Source: an uncultured Muribaculaceae bacterium
GTDB lineage: Bacteria > Bacteroidota > Bacteroidia > Bacteroidales > Muribaculaceae
Length of the DNA: 63,604 nt
Assembly: GCA_910583525.1 (NCBI GenBank)
Contig: CAJTXL010000018.1
Span: 1-63,604 of the forward strand
Reading direction: 5' to 3'
The notes under the pieces were generated by a model. That model worked only from the letters and a program-made list of their open reading frames with translations. It was not told where the DNA came from and searched no databases. Positions 7,493 through 15,145 of this stretch are shown here, one piece after another. The position numbers and the translations under genes are program-made. Position 1 is the first letter of the stretch, and each line of letters opens with the position of its first letter.

Positions 7493-9370
7493 ATGAAAAA
7501 ACTTCGTAATTTTGCAATGTTGCTGCTGTGTGTCCTTGTTTTCGCATGCTCCGACACACCTGCAGAACCTGAGAAACCGGAACCCGAAAAGCCGGAACAG
7601 CCCGATACCCCTGATACACCCGATACCCCGGACACGCCCGATGAGCCGGTCGTGGAAATAAGCATTACAGCGCCCGAGACCGTTAGCGTCGAGCGCCGTA
7701 AAAGCACCGTCGTTACGGTTTCTGTCGATGTAAAAGTATCGTCGAAAGCCGAGATGTCGGTAGCCGAGGGTATCGTGACGGAATGGACGTGCACTTCGTC
7801 GAACCCTGAAATCGCCACTGCCGAACGTACCTCAGATACTTCAATATCCGTTACTGGTGTTGCAGCCGGTTCTACCGACGTGAAAATAGTGTGCACCGCC
7901 GGTGAGGCCAAGGCCGAAAAGACCTTTGCCGTTACGGTAGAGCGTGGCGCCGTCAAGATTTTGGCAATAGGCAACAGCTTCTCACAGGATGCCGTGGAGC
8001 AATATCTCTATGAACTTGCCGAAAACGCCGGCATCGAGGTTGTGATAGGCAATATGTATATCGGCGGATGTGACCTCGACAAGCATCTCGCAAACATGAA
8101 AGGCAATCTCGCCGCATATGACTACCGAAAAGTTATCGGCGGCAAGAAGACGGCAAAAGCTTCGATGAAGTTGTACGATGCTCTGCGCGACGAGCCTTGG
8201 GACTACATAAGCCTGCAGCAGGCCAGCGGAAAGTCGGGTCGCTACGAAACATATACAGCTTTGGGCGAGCTGGTTGACAGCGTGAGCGTGGCTGTGCCCG
8301 ATGCGACCCTTATGTGGCATCAGACATGGGCTTATGCCGCCAACTCGAACCATGAAAGTTTCCCGGCATATGACCGCGACCAAATGAAGATGTATTCGGC
8401 TATAATCGAGGCGTCGCGCCGTGTAATGAACGAAAATCCCGAAATCAAAATCATAATTCCATCAGGGACTGCTATACAGAACGGCCGCGGCACTTATGTA
8501 GGCGACGTGTTCAACCGCGACGGATATCATCTCGAAGTCACTTATGGACGCTATACGGCGGCTTGCACCTGGTTCGAGGCCATATTCGGCGTCGATGTCA
8601 CTGCAAACGGCTATGCTCCGGCTAAGGTCACCGACGAGATGGCACGGCTTGCACGTGCGGCAGCCCATGCCGCTGTCATGAGCCCCGACGCCGTAAGCGA
8701 ACTCGACGGCTTCAGCAAACCGCAGATTAAAGAAGGCGACCTCACATCGCCCGTCTATGTCGATTTCGGACCGAATGCGGCTTCCTCTGCACCGTGGAAC
8801 AACATCACATCGTATAAAGCATCTGACACGCCGCAATGGCTCCGCGATGCCAACGGCGATTTCGTCAGCGTCAATCTCATGGTGGGTGAAGGGTTTACGG
8901 CCGACTATCCCGGCGTGAGCGGCGAAAACGACCAGGCTCCCATTACGGTCGACGGTGTAAAATATCCTATCTCGGCATGGAAAGACGGCATTATGGTAAG
9001 CGGTACGAAGGGCGGCGGCAATGTAGGCCCGGCATCGATAGTGGTCGGCGGACTCAACCCCGAAAAGGCATACGATTTCAGCATCCTGGCGGTGCGCTTC
9101 AACGGCAGCCATAGCGCACGCGTTACTGAATATACCCTCACGGGTGCCTCCGAAAGTGCTCCGCAGCAGATATACACCGGCCTTAAAATCGGTTCGGGCG
9201 CCGAATCGTTCGCCAATTTCGCATCGGTGCCTTTCGACGAGTTCGTGGCTTCGTTTGCCGGCGTCAAGCCCGACGCCTCGGGCAACGTGACAATCAAGGT
9301 CACGGGCATCGATACCTCGAAAGCGGCCGACGGCCACATCAATGCCCTGGTAATAGCTCCGGCAAAATAA
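7493..9370 (+). CDS. DUF4886 surface lipoprotein with SGNH-like domain
   Basis: This 625-residue lipoprotein has its lipobox Cys at position 19 (VLVFAC). A linker of P, E, K and DTP repeats (residues 22-52) follows, then a Big_2-like Ig domain (54-150) and a DUF4886 domain (about 152-400). That domain has the hydrolase-like block ILAIGNSFSQDAV and a late DGYHL segment, which together suggest a Ser/Asp/His SGNH-type esterase site. The last 220 residues form a beta-rich module that could bind carbohydrate (VYVDFGPNAASSAPWNN). Surface or periplasmic glycan esterase activity is inference. A strong two-way terminator follows. Confidence 0.8.
   Translation: MKKLRNFAMLLLCVLVFACSDTPAEPEKPEPEKPEQPDTPDTPDTPDTPDEPVVEISITAPETVSVERRKSTVVTVSVDVKVSSKAEMSVAEGIVTEWTCTSSNPEIATAERTSDTSISVTGVAAGSTDVKIVCTAGEAKAEKTFAVTVERGAVKILAIGNSFSQDAVEQYLYELAENAGIEVVIGNMYIGGCDLDKHLANMKGNLAAYDYRKVIGGKKTAKASMKLYDALRDEPWDYISLQQASGKSGRYETYTALGELVDSVSVAVPDATLMWHQTWAYAANSNHESFPAYDRDQMKMYSAIIEASRRVMNENPEIKIIIPSGTAIQNGRGTYVGDVFNRDGYHLEVTYGRYTAACTWFEAIFGVDVTANGYAPAKVTDEMARLARAAAHAAVMSPDAVSELDGFSKPQIKEGDLTSPVYVDFGPNAASSAPWNNITSYKASDTPQWLRDANGDFVSVNLMVGEGFTADYPGVSGENDQAPITVDGVKYPISAWKDGIMVSGTKGGGNVGPASIVVGGLNPEKAYDFSILAVRFNGSHSARVTEYTLTGASESAPQQIYTGLKIGSGAESFANFASVPFDEFVASFAGVKPDASGNVTIKVTGIDTSKAADGHINALVIAPAK
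7604..7639 (+). repeat. Four 9-base units coding for Asp-Thr-Pro
   Basis: Four consecutive DTP codon triplets with differing third bases encode the proline-rich stalk behind the lipid anchor. Synonymous drift between units suggests a stable linker and not a recently slipped tract. Confidence 0.7.
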
Positions 9371-9384
9371 TTATTTCTGAGCTT

Positions 9385-9430
9385 CACACAATAAAGGCGC
9401 GCCTTATCAAAGACGCGCCTTTATTGTGTG
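9385..9430. terminator. Two-way intrinsic terminator
   Basis: The 17-bp perfect arms (9385-9401 and 9414-9430) contain internal A/T blocks, so each side supplies a T-rich end. It separates the convergent DUF4886 and hepT genes. Confidence 0.8.
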
Positions 9431-9442
9431 ATGCGATTCTAT

Positions 9443-9832
9443 TTACACGCAATCACAATCTGTATTGGTTTCGCTGTTGTACTTTTTTTCGTACTCGGCG
9501 ATGATTTGTTCTATATCCTTTTTGAGTTCAGGAATATGGCGAATCACTAAACTCCAAAGAAATTCGGGCTGCACATTGTCGTAGGCATGTATAATTCTGT
9601 TGCGTGTATCAATTATTGCTCTTGCGTTTGGAATCAATAAAGATGGGTCTGCTTTTCTAATCCTGTTGATGGCTTCTCCCATGATTTCAGTTTTGCGTTC
9701 TACTACGCATTTGCGCATAATGTCTTTCACAAACAAATCATATCTGTTAGGATAGTCGACAAAGCAACTTTGCATATCGTCGATAGCGTCTAACACATCT
9801 TGTAAATATGTCAGGACTTCCTCTTTAGCCAT
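9443..9832 (-). CDS. hepT: HepT-like HEPN-domain toxin (RNase)
   Basis: This 129-residue all-helical protein of the HepT/DUF86 family has the signature RX4HXY, here RNRIIHAY near residues 76-83, which is the RNase active site of HEPN toxins. The Tyr in that motif is the residue AMPylated by the cognate MntA in studied systems. The preceding EIMGEAINRI block is also typical of the family. The MntA gene lies directly upstream with an 8-base overlap. I infer a type VII toxin-antitoxin pair. Confidence 0.9.
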   Translation of the reverse strand: MAKEEVLTYLQDVLDAIDDMQSCFVDYPNRYDLFVKDIMRKCVVERKTEIMGEAINRIRKADPSLLIPNARAIIDTRNRIIHAYDNVQPEFLWSLVIRHIPELKKDIEQIIAEYEKKYNSETNTDCDCV

Positions 9833-10130
9833 AAATCATTTGTTTTGTGCGGTTGACATTGGCAATGAAGTATTTGTTCCTCAGGCCTCCCTCTTCAATT
9901 AAATCGACCCTTCTGCCGAAAATCCTTTCCAAGGCGTCGCGAAAATCAAAGTAGTTTGTAACATAATCCCACTTTTCATGGTCTGTCGTATCGAAATTGA
10001 CAAGCAAATCAACATCACTTTGGTCGTTGAACCTATCGGTGAGTATAGAGCCAAAAACAGCCAACGTCTTGACCTTGTGCTTGTGGCAAAGGTCGATTAT
10101 GCGTTGCAAATTCAGTTCAATTAGCTTCAT
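9825..10130 (-). CDS. mntA: MntA-like minimal nucleotidyltransferase antitoxin
   Basis: This 101-residue minimal nucleotidyltransferase has the GSX10DXD motif clear at residues 27-41 (GSILTDRFNDQSDVD), with the third acidic position probably in RVDLIEE. Known MntA proteins neutralise HepT by adding AMP to its active-site tyrosine. It is first in the two-gene operon, with a -7 element just upstream. Confidence 0.9.
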   Translation of the reverse strand: MKLIELNLQRIIDLCHKHKVKTLAVFGSILTDRFNDQSDVDLLVNFDTTDHEKWDYVTNYFDFRDALERIFGRRVDLIEEGGLRNKYFIANVNRTKQMIYG

Positions 10131-10150
10131 ATAGATTTGTGTTACAAATG

Positions 10151-10158
10151 CAAATATA
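10151..10158 (-). promoter_or_regulatory. Probable -7 element for mntA-hepT
   Basis: On the minus strand this reads TATATTTG, matching TAnnTTTG, 20 bases before the mntA ATG. The TTG partner is not at the usual spacing. Confidence 0.45.
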
Positions 10159-10247
10159 GTATTTCTTTCTGATATATAAACGCAGCAACTCTGAAAATCG
10201 TTGTAAATCCGTTTTGCCCGATGTGAAATAACGGAGTATTTTTTCGT

Positions 10248-10643
10248 CTACATTAGCCGGAATCTGACAGGCAGATTGTATCTCATACGTGTCGGGACGC
10301 CTTTTTTTCGTCCGGGAATCCATTTTGGCATTGCCTTGACTACGCGCACGGCTTCCTCGGCAAGGCGAGGATGGAGCTCACGGAGGACTGTGATTTCTGT
10401 AAGTTTTCCGTCTGTTTCAACCATGAAAGATACGACAACACGGCCATACACATCCTCATCAAAACCGTCGGGCCATTTGACGTGCTCGTCAATCCATTTG
10501 TACATGGCTGCTTCCCCACCGGGAAATTGTGGCAATTCAATATCGTATGGCAAGGAAACGGGTTGCTCGTTTTTTTGCGCGTAGGTGCCGGGAGTAAAGC
10601 ACATGGCAGCGGCAAGGATTGCCAATAGGAAGAGATGTCTCAT
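10248..10643 (-). CDS. Secreted TonB C-terminal domain protein
   Basis: This 131-residue protein has a signal peptide (HLFLLAILAAAMCF, cleavage probably after TYA) and one TonB_C domain. The block LPQFPGGEAAMYKWI, followed by GRVVVSFMVETDGKL and LAEEAVRVVKAMPKW, is the standard Bacteroidetes TonB_C pattern. It has no N-terminal helix-plus-proline spacer, so it is not a complete TonB energy transducer. The frame extends upstream to 10769, but ATG 10643 places a normal signal peptide at the N-terminus. Confidence 0.8.
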   Translation of the reverse strand: MRHLFLLAILAAAMCFTPGTYAQKNEQPVSLPYDIELPQFPGGEAAMYKWIDEHVKWPDGFDEDVYGRVVVSFMVETDGKLTEITVLRELHPRLAEEAVRVVKAMPKWIPGRKKGVPTRMRYNLPVRFRLM

Positions 10644-10736
10644 GTTCTGTCGGTTGAGTTTCCGACAAATATCGTAATAATCCAATAAAAAAACAAAAAA
10701 AAGATGTGGGTTTATGGCTATATATGCGAAAATGGC

Positions 10737-10744
10737 TAATTTTG
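10737..10744 (+). promoter_or_regulatory. Probable -7 element for nhaC
   Basis: TAATTTTG matches TAnnTTTG and leaves a leader of about 55 bases before ATG 10806. No TTG occurs at standard distance. Confidence 0.4.
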
Positions 10745-10805
10745 CGTTTTCAAAGAAAAATAGGTACAACTAATATAATACAGACACATAGAATTGAAAA
10801 GCATA

Positions 10806-12251
10806 ATGTCCGCACGGGTCCCGAAGCAGCCGCCGCTGCTGCTGTCGGCCTTGCCTATAGTGGCTCTTCTTTTGTTTTTGGCTGCAATAGTGGTGTTTCT
10901 TGGCGCCGATGCCATTTCGGAGTATAGCCACACGGCGCTTTTGGGCGCTTCGGTCTTCGCCATAGTCCTTGCTCTTGCCGCCGGTTGTCTCAGCCGTCGG
11001 GGGATGACGGTCGGGTTCCGCCGCAGTGCCGCGCAGATTTTGCCTGCGGTTCCGATGCTGATATGTATAGCCATGGTTTCTACGACATGGATGCTCAGCG
11101 GCGTGGTGCCCACGCTTATCGACTACGGCATCCGCATGCTCAGCCCTACCTTTTTTCTTGTAGTGACCTGTGCGGTATGCTCGGTCATTTCGGTGCTTAC
11201 GGGCAGTTCGTGGAGCACGATTGCGACCATAGGCGTGGCATTCATGGGCATAGGCACGGTTATGGGTTTTCATCCCGGCTGGATTGCCGGAGCCATTATT
11301 TCGGGCGCTTATTTCGGCGACAAGGTGTCGCCGCTGAGCGATACGACGGTGGTTGCATCGTCGGCCTGCGGAGTCGACCTGTTCAAGCATATCCGCTATC
11401 TTATGCTGACTTCGATACCGTCGATGGGCATTGCCTTGCTGGTATTCCTTTTTGCCGGCTTGGTCTCAAGCCCGGCTTCGGAAGTCGCGGCTACGGAAAT
11501 AACCGACAAACTGAACGAGGTGTTCGACATAAGCCCGTACACGCTCGTTATCCCTGTCATAACCATTGCTATGATAGTGTTGCGCGTGCCCACGCTCACC
11601 ACTTTGTTCTGTAGCTCGCTGTTGGGGCTTGTCGGCATCTTCGTTTTTCAGCCCGGCATTGTCGCCATGCTCGGTGCCGACGGGTGGCCGGTGATGATTG
11701 CGCGGCTGTTGTGGAGCGAGACCGCATTCGCCACCGGCAGTGCGATGTTCGACGACCTTGTATCGACATCGGGTATAACCGGCATGTTGCCTACGGTGGC
11801 GCTTGTGCTTTGTGCCATGCTTTTCGGCACGGTCATGATAGGCACCGGCATGCTTTCGCGGCTTACGCATGCCCTGACGGCACGTCTGCGCGGATGTTTC
11901 GCCCTTGTTGGCAGTACGGTTGCCGGCGGATTGTTCATCAACAGCTGCACGGCCGACCAGTATCTGTCGCTCATAATCGGAGGCAACATGTTCCGCAATG
12001 CCTATCGCCGTTTCGGCCTTGAACCGCGGCTGCTGAGCCGTACGCTCGAAGACTCGGTTTCGGTTACGTCAGTGCTTATTCCTTGGAACTCTTGCGGTGT
12101 GACGCAGTCGGCGGTGCTCGGAGTGGCGACTCTTACATATCTTCCGTTCTGCATATTCAACTATCTTTCGCCGCTAATGTCGCTTCTTATGGCATTCACC
12201 GGCTATAAAATCAGGCAGAAAGTCGTTTCGCCACGCTATGCGGCTGCATGA
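10806..12251 (+). CDS. nhaC: NhaC-family Na+/H+ antiporter
   Basis: This 481-residue inner-membrane antiporter has about 12 hydrophobic helices. The NhaC core is plain: SSWSTIATIGVAFMGIG, AGAIISGAYFGDKVSPLSDT and a later EDSVSVTSVLIPWNSCG segment. Family members exchange Na+ for H+, or Na+/lactate for H+/malate. Which applies here cannot be read. A TTG start at 10794 is possible, but ATG 10806 is the better choice. The gene converges on the PAP2 gene with only 8 bases between stops. Confidence 0.9.
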   Translation: MSARVPKQPPLLLSALPIVALLLFLAAIVVFLGADAISEYSHTALLGASVFAIVLALAAGCLSRRGMTVGFRRSAAQILPAVPMLICIAMVSTTWMLSGVVPTLIDYGIRMLSPTFFLVVTCAVCSVISVLTGSSWSTIATIGVAFMGIGTVMGFHPGWIAGAIISGAYFGDKVSPLSDTTVVASSACGVDLFKHIRYLMLTSIPSMGIALLVFLFAGLVSSPASEVAATEITDKLNEVFDISPYTLVIPVITIAMIVLRVPTLTTLFCSSLLGLVGIFVFQPGIVAMLGADGWPVMIARLLWSETAFATGSAMFDDLVSTSGITGMLPTVALVLCAMLFGTVMIGTGMLSRLTHALTARLRGCFALVGSTVAGGLFINSCTADQYLSLIIGGNMFRNAYRRFGLEPRLLSRTLEDSVSVTSVLIPWNSCGVTQSAVLGVATLTYLPFCIFNYLSPLMSLLMAFTGYKIRQKVVSPRYAAA

Positions 12252-12259
12252 GTGTGCCG

Positions 12260-13192
12260 TCAGAATACGGCCACAGAACTTAGCGCCACGGTAATGGCCG
12301 AAAGCGCCCGCGGTGTCGTTGTCAGCCGGTATCCTGCCGACGCCCGGCAGGCAAACGAGCGTGTTATGCGCCACGAAAGGCTGCATTCGGCCGTGGTGTC
12401 GAAGCCCCAAGAGGCATAGTCGAGTCCGTCGACAGGCAACAGGCGTGATGTGCCAATCTCGACAGTCGGTTCTATTGCCAAAGAACGGGTCGCTAAAGGA
12501 AAATGGGCGCACACGCCGGCGCCGAGACCGAATGAGTTGAGCGGCCTTGTTCCTGAACTCGTCTTTACGGGGGTGAACGAAGCACCGGCTGAGGCCGCCA
12601 AGCCCCAATGTGCGCTTATCGGCAGGCGCCCACGCAGTCGGGTGGAGTAGCCGGTGCAGTATCTGTTGTTGAGGTTATAGTTTGCTCCGGTTTCTACGGA
12701 CAAGTTTGGCCTGAATGTGTTTTCGGGTTGGTGGATGCCAAGAGGTGAGGCCGCTCCGAAAATCTTGCGGCTTACCCAATATGCAAGTTCTGTTGATGCA
12801 ATGCCGAGAGCCGCGCCTGCCACGACATCAGAAGCGTAGTGCCTGCGCCGTACGATGCGGTCGGCACCCACTGCCGATGCGGCGGCATGAGCCGCAAGGC
12901 TCCACCATGGAGAGTGGCGGTATAACTCATTCGACAGGACTGTCGATGCCGTGAACGCCCACGATGTATGGCGCGACGGGAAGCTGTTGTTTGCCGTGCG
13001 GTCGGGGCGCATCTCGTGTATGCTGTGTTTGAGTGCTTCTGTAATGGCCGCGTTGACTGCGACCGCGCCGGCGGCCGATACTATGATTTCGGACGCACTG
13101 CGTTTCGGTGCAATGGTGTCGGGTGTTGTGGCCTGAGCCATGGCGGCAGTCGCATAGGTGCAAAGCAAAGCCGAAAATAGGATTCTTTTCAT
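12260..13192 (-). CDS. PAP2 phosphatase with C-terminal beta-rich extension
   Basis: This 310-residue protein has a signal peptide (MKRILFSALLCTYATAAMAQ) and a PAP2 domain with all three phosphatase motifs: KHSIHEMRP, FPSRHTSW and RRRHYASDV. The N-terminal 170 residues complete the domain. The last 130 residues alternate polar and hydrophobic positions and end in a hydrophobic residue followed by Phe (VAVF), as in outer-membrane beta barrels. This suggests a periplasmic phosphatase tethered to or inserted in the outer membrane. The substrate could be lipid A, undecaprenyl-PP or phosphatidyl-glycerol-phosphate. A frame extending to 13339 is not used. Confidence 0.82.
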   Translation of the reverse strand: MKRILFSALLCTYATAAMAQATTPDTIAPKRSASEIIVSAAGAVAVNAAITEALKHSIHEMRPDRTANNSFPSRHTSWAFTASTVLSNELYRHSPWWSLAAHAAASAVGADRIVRRRHYASDVVAGAALGIASTELAYWVSRKIFGAASPLGIHQPENTFRPNLSVETGANYNLNNRYCTGYSTRLRGRLPISAHWGLAASAGASFTPVKTSSGTRPLNSFGLGAGVCAHFPLATRSLAIEPTVEIGTSRLLPVDGLDYASWGFDTTAECSLSWRITRSFACRASAGYRLTTTPRALSAITVALSSVAVF

Positions 13193-13271
13193 ATCGTATG
13201 CAAAGAACGCTATTTTCGGCCAAGCGGCAAAATATATAGAGAGTTTTGTCGGTTTGAATATTGTCGGTTCG

Positions 13272-13880
13272 TCAGTTGCATACGGCGTTCCGTGGCAGCA
13301 GTGTCCAGCTGCGGTAGTCTTCTCCCAACAGGCGGACAATGCGGTGCCATACTTTGTCGCCGGCGTCCGTAAGCAGCAACTCCGGGTTCGGTGTTGCCGG
13401 AACTGTTACCCACATCCCTTTTTCTATTTCACGTTCCATCTGTCCTTCAGCCCAGTTTGTGTGGCCGAGGAAAAAGCGGATGAACCTGTCGGTGCGATAG
13501 CCTTCGTTTACATATCTTACTGCATCGTCGAAGTTGCCGCCGACGTAAAGTCCGTCGGCATATTCGCGTGCATCGGCGATGATGCCCGGTCCGAGCGTAT
13601 GGATGAAAAAAAGACGGTCTTGACCCGACGGGCCGCCGCAGAACACGGGGATGCGGACGTCGGTCGAGACGCCTTCGAGCAGGTCGTCGAGATGGTATTC
13701 GGTGCGGTTGTTCATCACCACTCCGGTGGCACCCTCGTCACGCACGTAGTCGATTACCGATACTATGCCGTGGGTGAAATAGTCTTCTTTGACGAACGGT
13801 TCGGCCACCAGTATGCTTCCGGCCTGCGGTTTCTGCCCGGTGCCTCTGATTTTGAACAATATTGAAGCTAAGTCTTTCAT
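13272..13880 (-). CDS. YqgE/AlgH family protein
   Basis: This 202-residue protein of the UPF0301 family has the opening GSILVAEPFVKEDYF, then GATGVVMNNRTEYHLDDLL, the PVFCGGPSGQDRLFFIHTL signature, and YVGGNFDDAVRYV. Its molecular function is unproven; AlgH has been linked to regulation in Pseudomonas. ATG 13880 is chosen over the in-frame extension to 13964, which adds a non-conserved basic segment. It lies downstream of the sigma factor gene but behind a strong terminator. Confidence 0.88.
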   Translation of the reverse strand: MKDLASILFKIRGTGQKPQAGSILVAEPFVKEDYFTHGIVSVIDYVRDEGATGVVMNNRTEYHLDDLLEGVSTDVRIPVFCGGPSGQDRLFFIHTLGPGIIADAREYADGLYVGGNFDDAVRYVNEGYRTDRFIRFFLGHTNWAEGQMEREIEKGMWVTVPATPNPELLLTDAGDKVWHRIVRLLGEDYRSWTLLPRNAVCN

Positions 13881-13962
13881 CTCTCGCGGTCTTTGAACGG
13901 TTGTTACAAAGACAACATTCTTGCGGCCTTTTTTGTTGGCATACAACGCAATCGGATGTCGC

Positions 13963-14008
13963 AAAAAACATACAGGCCTCAGAGGCGGTCGCTCTGTGGC
14001 CTGTATGT
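13963..14008 (-). terminator. Intrinsic terminator of the sigma factor gene
   Basis: The 11-bp outer stem (13968-13978 with 13998-14008) is extended inward after one mismatch. On the minus strand it is followed directly by a run of T (A-run at 13963-13968 on plus). Confidence 0.85.
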
Positions 14009-14031
14009 TTCAGTTATGCGGTGATGGCGGC

Positions 14032-14892
14032 TTATGAGCCGAGATACGATTTAAGCAGGCGGCTTTTCTGCCCTTTGAGGCGCCTTATCGCTTTTTCCTT
14101 GATTTGGCGCACGCGCTCACGTGTAAGGTCGAATTTGGCACCGATTTCTTCGAGGGTCATTTCTTGGCATCCTATGCCGAAGAACATCTTTAGGATTTCA
14201 CGTTCGCGCTCGTGTAGCTGGCGCAATGCACGCTCGACTTCGTTCGACAGTGATTCCTGGTTCAGTGCGGCGTCGGCCATGGGGCTGTCGTCGTTGGTGA
14301 GGACGTCGAGGAGACTGTTGTCTTCGCCTTCGACAAAAGGAGCGTCGACAGATATGTGACGGCCCGAAACTTTGAGCGTATCTGCAATTTTCTCTACAGG
14401 CACGTCGAGTGTTTCGGCGAGTTCTTCGGGCGAAGGTCTGCGTTCGTTTTCCTGCTCGAACTTTGACAGGGCCTTGCCTATTTTGTTGAGAGAACCCACC
14501 TGGTTGAGCGGCAGACGTACGATGCGGCTTTGCTCGGCGAGAGCCTGGAGAATAGATTGTCTAATCCACCACACGGCATAAGAGATAAATTTGAAACCTC
14601 GCGTCTCGTCGAATTTGCGTGCCGCTTTAATCAAGCCGAGATTGCCTTCGTTGATAAGGTCGGGCAGCGACAAACCTTGGTTCTGGTATTGTTTTGCCAC
14701 CGATACCACGAAGCGTAGATTGGCACGTGTCAGTTTTTCGAGAGCCGCCTGGTCACCTTGGCGAATGCGCTGTGCAAGCTCGACTTCTTCTTCTACAGAA
14801 ATAAGCTCTTCGCGCCCGATTTCCTGAAGATATTTGTCGAGAGACGCGCTTTCGCGGTTTGTAATTGATTTGGTGATTTTTAGTTGTCTCAT
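14032..14892 (-). CDS. rpoD: Primary RNA polymerase sigma factor, Bacteroidetes type
   Basis: This 286-residue housekeeping sigma factor has region 1.2 (SLDKYLQEIGREELISVEEE), region 2 with LPDLINEGNLGLIKAARKFD and FISYAVWWIRQSI (2.4), region 3, and region 4 with the helix-turn-helix TLEEIGAKFDLTRERVRQI. Region 1.1 is absent and the protein is short, as is normal for Bacteroidetes RpoD/SigABfr, which reads the TTG/TAnnTTTG promoters seen throughout this window. It stands alone with its own promoter and terminator. Confidence 0.96.
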   Translation of the reverse strand: MRQLKITKSITNRESASLDKYLQEIGREELISVEEEVELAQRIRQGDQAALEKLTRANLRFVVSVAKQYQNQGLSLPDLINEGNLGLIKAARKFDETRGFKFISYAVWWIRQSILQALAEQSRIVRLPLNQVGSLNKIGKALSKFEQENERRPSPEELAETLDVPVEKIADTLKVSGRHISVDAPFVEGEDNSLLDVLTNDDSPMADAALNQESLSNEVERALRQLHEREREILKMFFGIGCQEMTLEEIGAKFDLTRERVRQIKEKAIRRLKGQKSRLLKSYLGS

Positions 14893-14930
14893 TTCCTCTT
14901 TTTAAGACCGTTATGTATGCTAAGAGTTTG

Positions 14931-14938
14931 CAAAGTTA
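14931..14938 (-). promoter_or_regulatory. Probable -7 element for rpoD
   Basis: On the minus strand this reads TAACTTTG, an exact match, with about 38 bases to the start codon. Confidence 0.55.
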
Positions 14939-14953
14939 CAAAAAATTTTTAAA

Positions 14954-15091
14954 ATGGCATTCTCAAAAATGACAACGCATTATAAAAAATTGAAGATGAG
15001 CGAAGAAGAACATCTCCGCATCGATAGCTTTAACGGAAAGAACCCTGCTTTTGGTGTGCGGGCTGTTAATTTTTATGATTTTTTGGCATAA
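14954..15091 (+). CDS. Possible 45-residue small protein
   Basis: An ATG-to-TAA frame fills the gap between divergently placed rpoD and the hairpin at 15094. The predicted product (starting MAFSKMTTHYKKLKMSEEEH) is basic at the N-terminus, with a mixed C-terminal half. A-rich sequence precedes the ATG, as usual in Bacteroidetes. I do not recognise a family. No promoter is evident, so it may be chance. Confidence 0.3.
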   Translation: MAFSKMTTHYKKLKMSEEEHLRIDSFNGKNPAFGVRAVNFYDFLA

Positions 15092-15093
15092 GA

Positions 15094-15119
15094 CAAGCCC
15101 GACCGACCGGCCGGGCTTG
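15094..15119. terminator. GC-rich hairpin between rpoD region and the FN3 protein
   Basis: Arms CAAGCCCG and CGGGCTTG (15094-15101, 15112-15119) form an 8-bp perfect stem 26 bases beyond the stop of the leftward multidomain gene. The T-run is poor. It probably ends the operon 24612-15146. Confidence 0.5.
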
Positions 15120-15145
15120 CTCAGTGTATCTGTGTTGCTTGCTTG

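Noticed and set aside
7372..7974. 200-residue N-terminal extension of the RmuC frame
   Set aside because: It is antisense to the DUF4886 gene, Ser/Val/Gly-rich low complexity, and lies upstream of the rmuC promoter element.
10117..10323. 68-codon minus-strand frame between mntA and the TonB-C gene
   Set aside because: It overlaps the 3' end of the TonB-C gene in another frame and spans the mntA promoter; no conserved feature.
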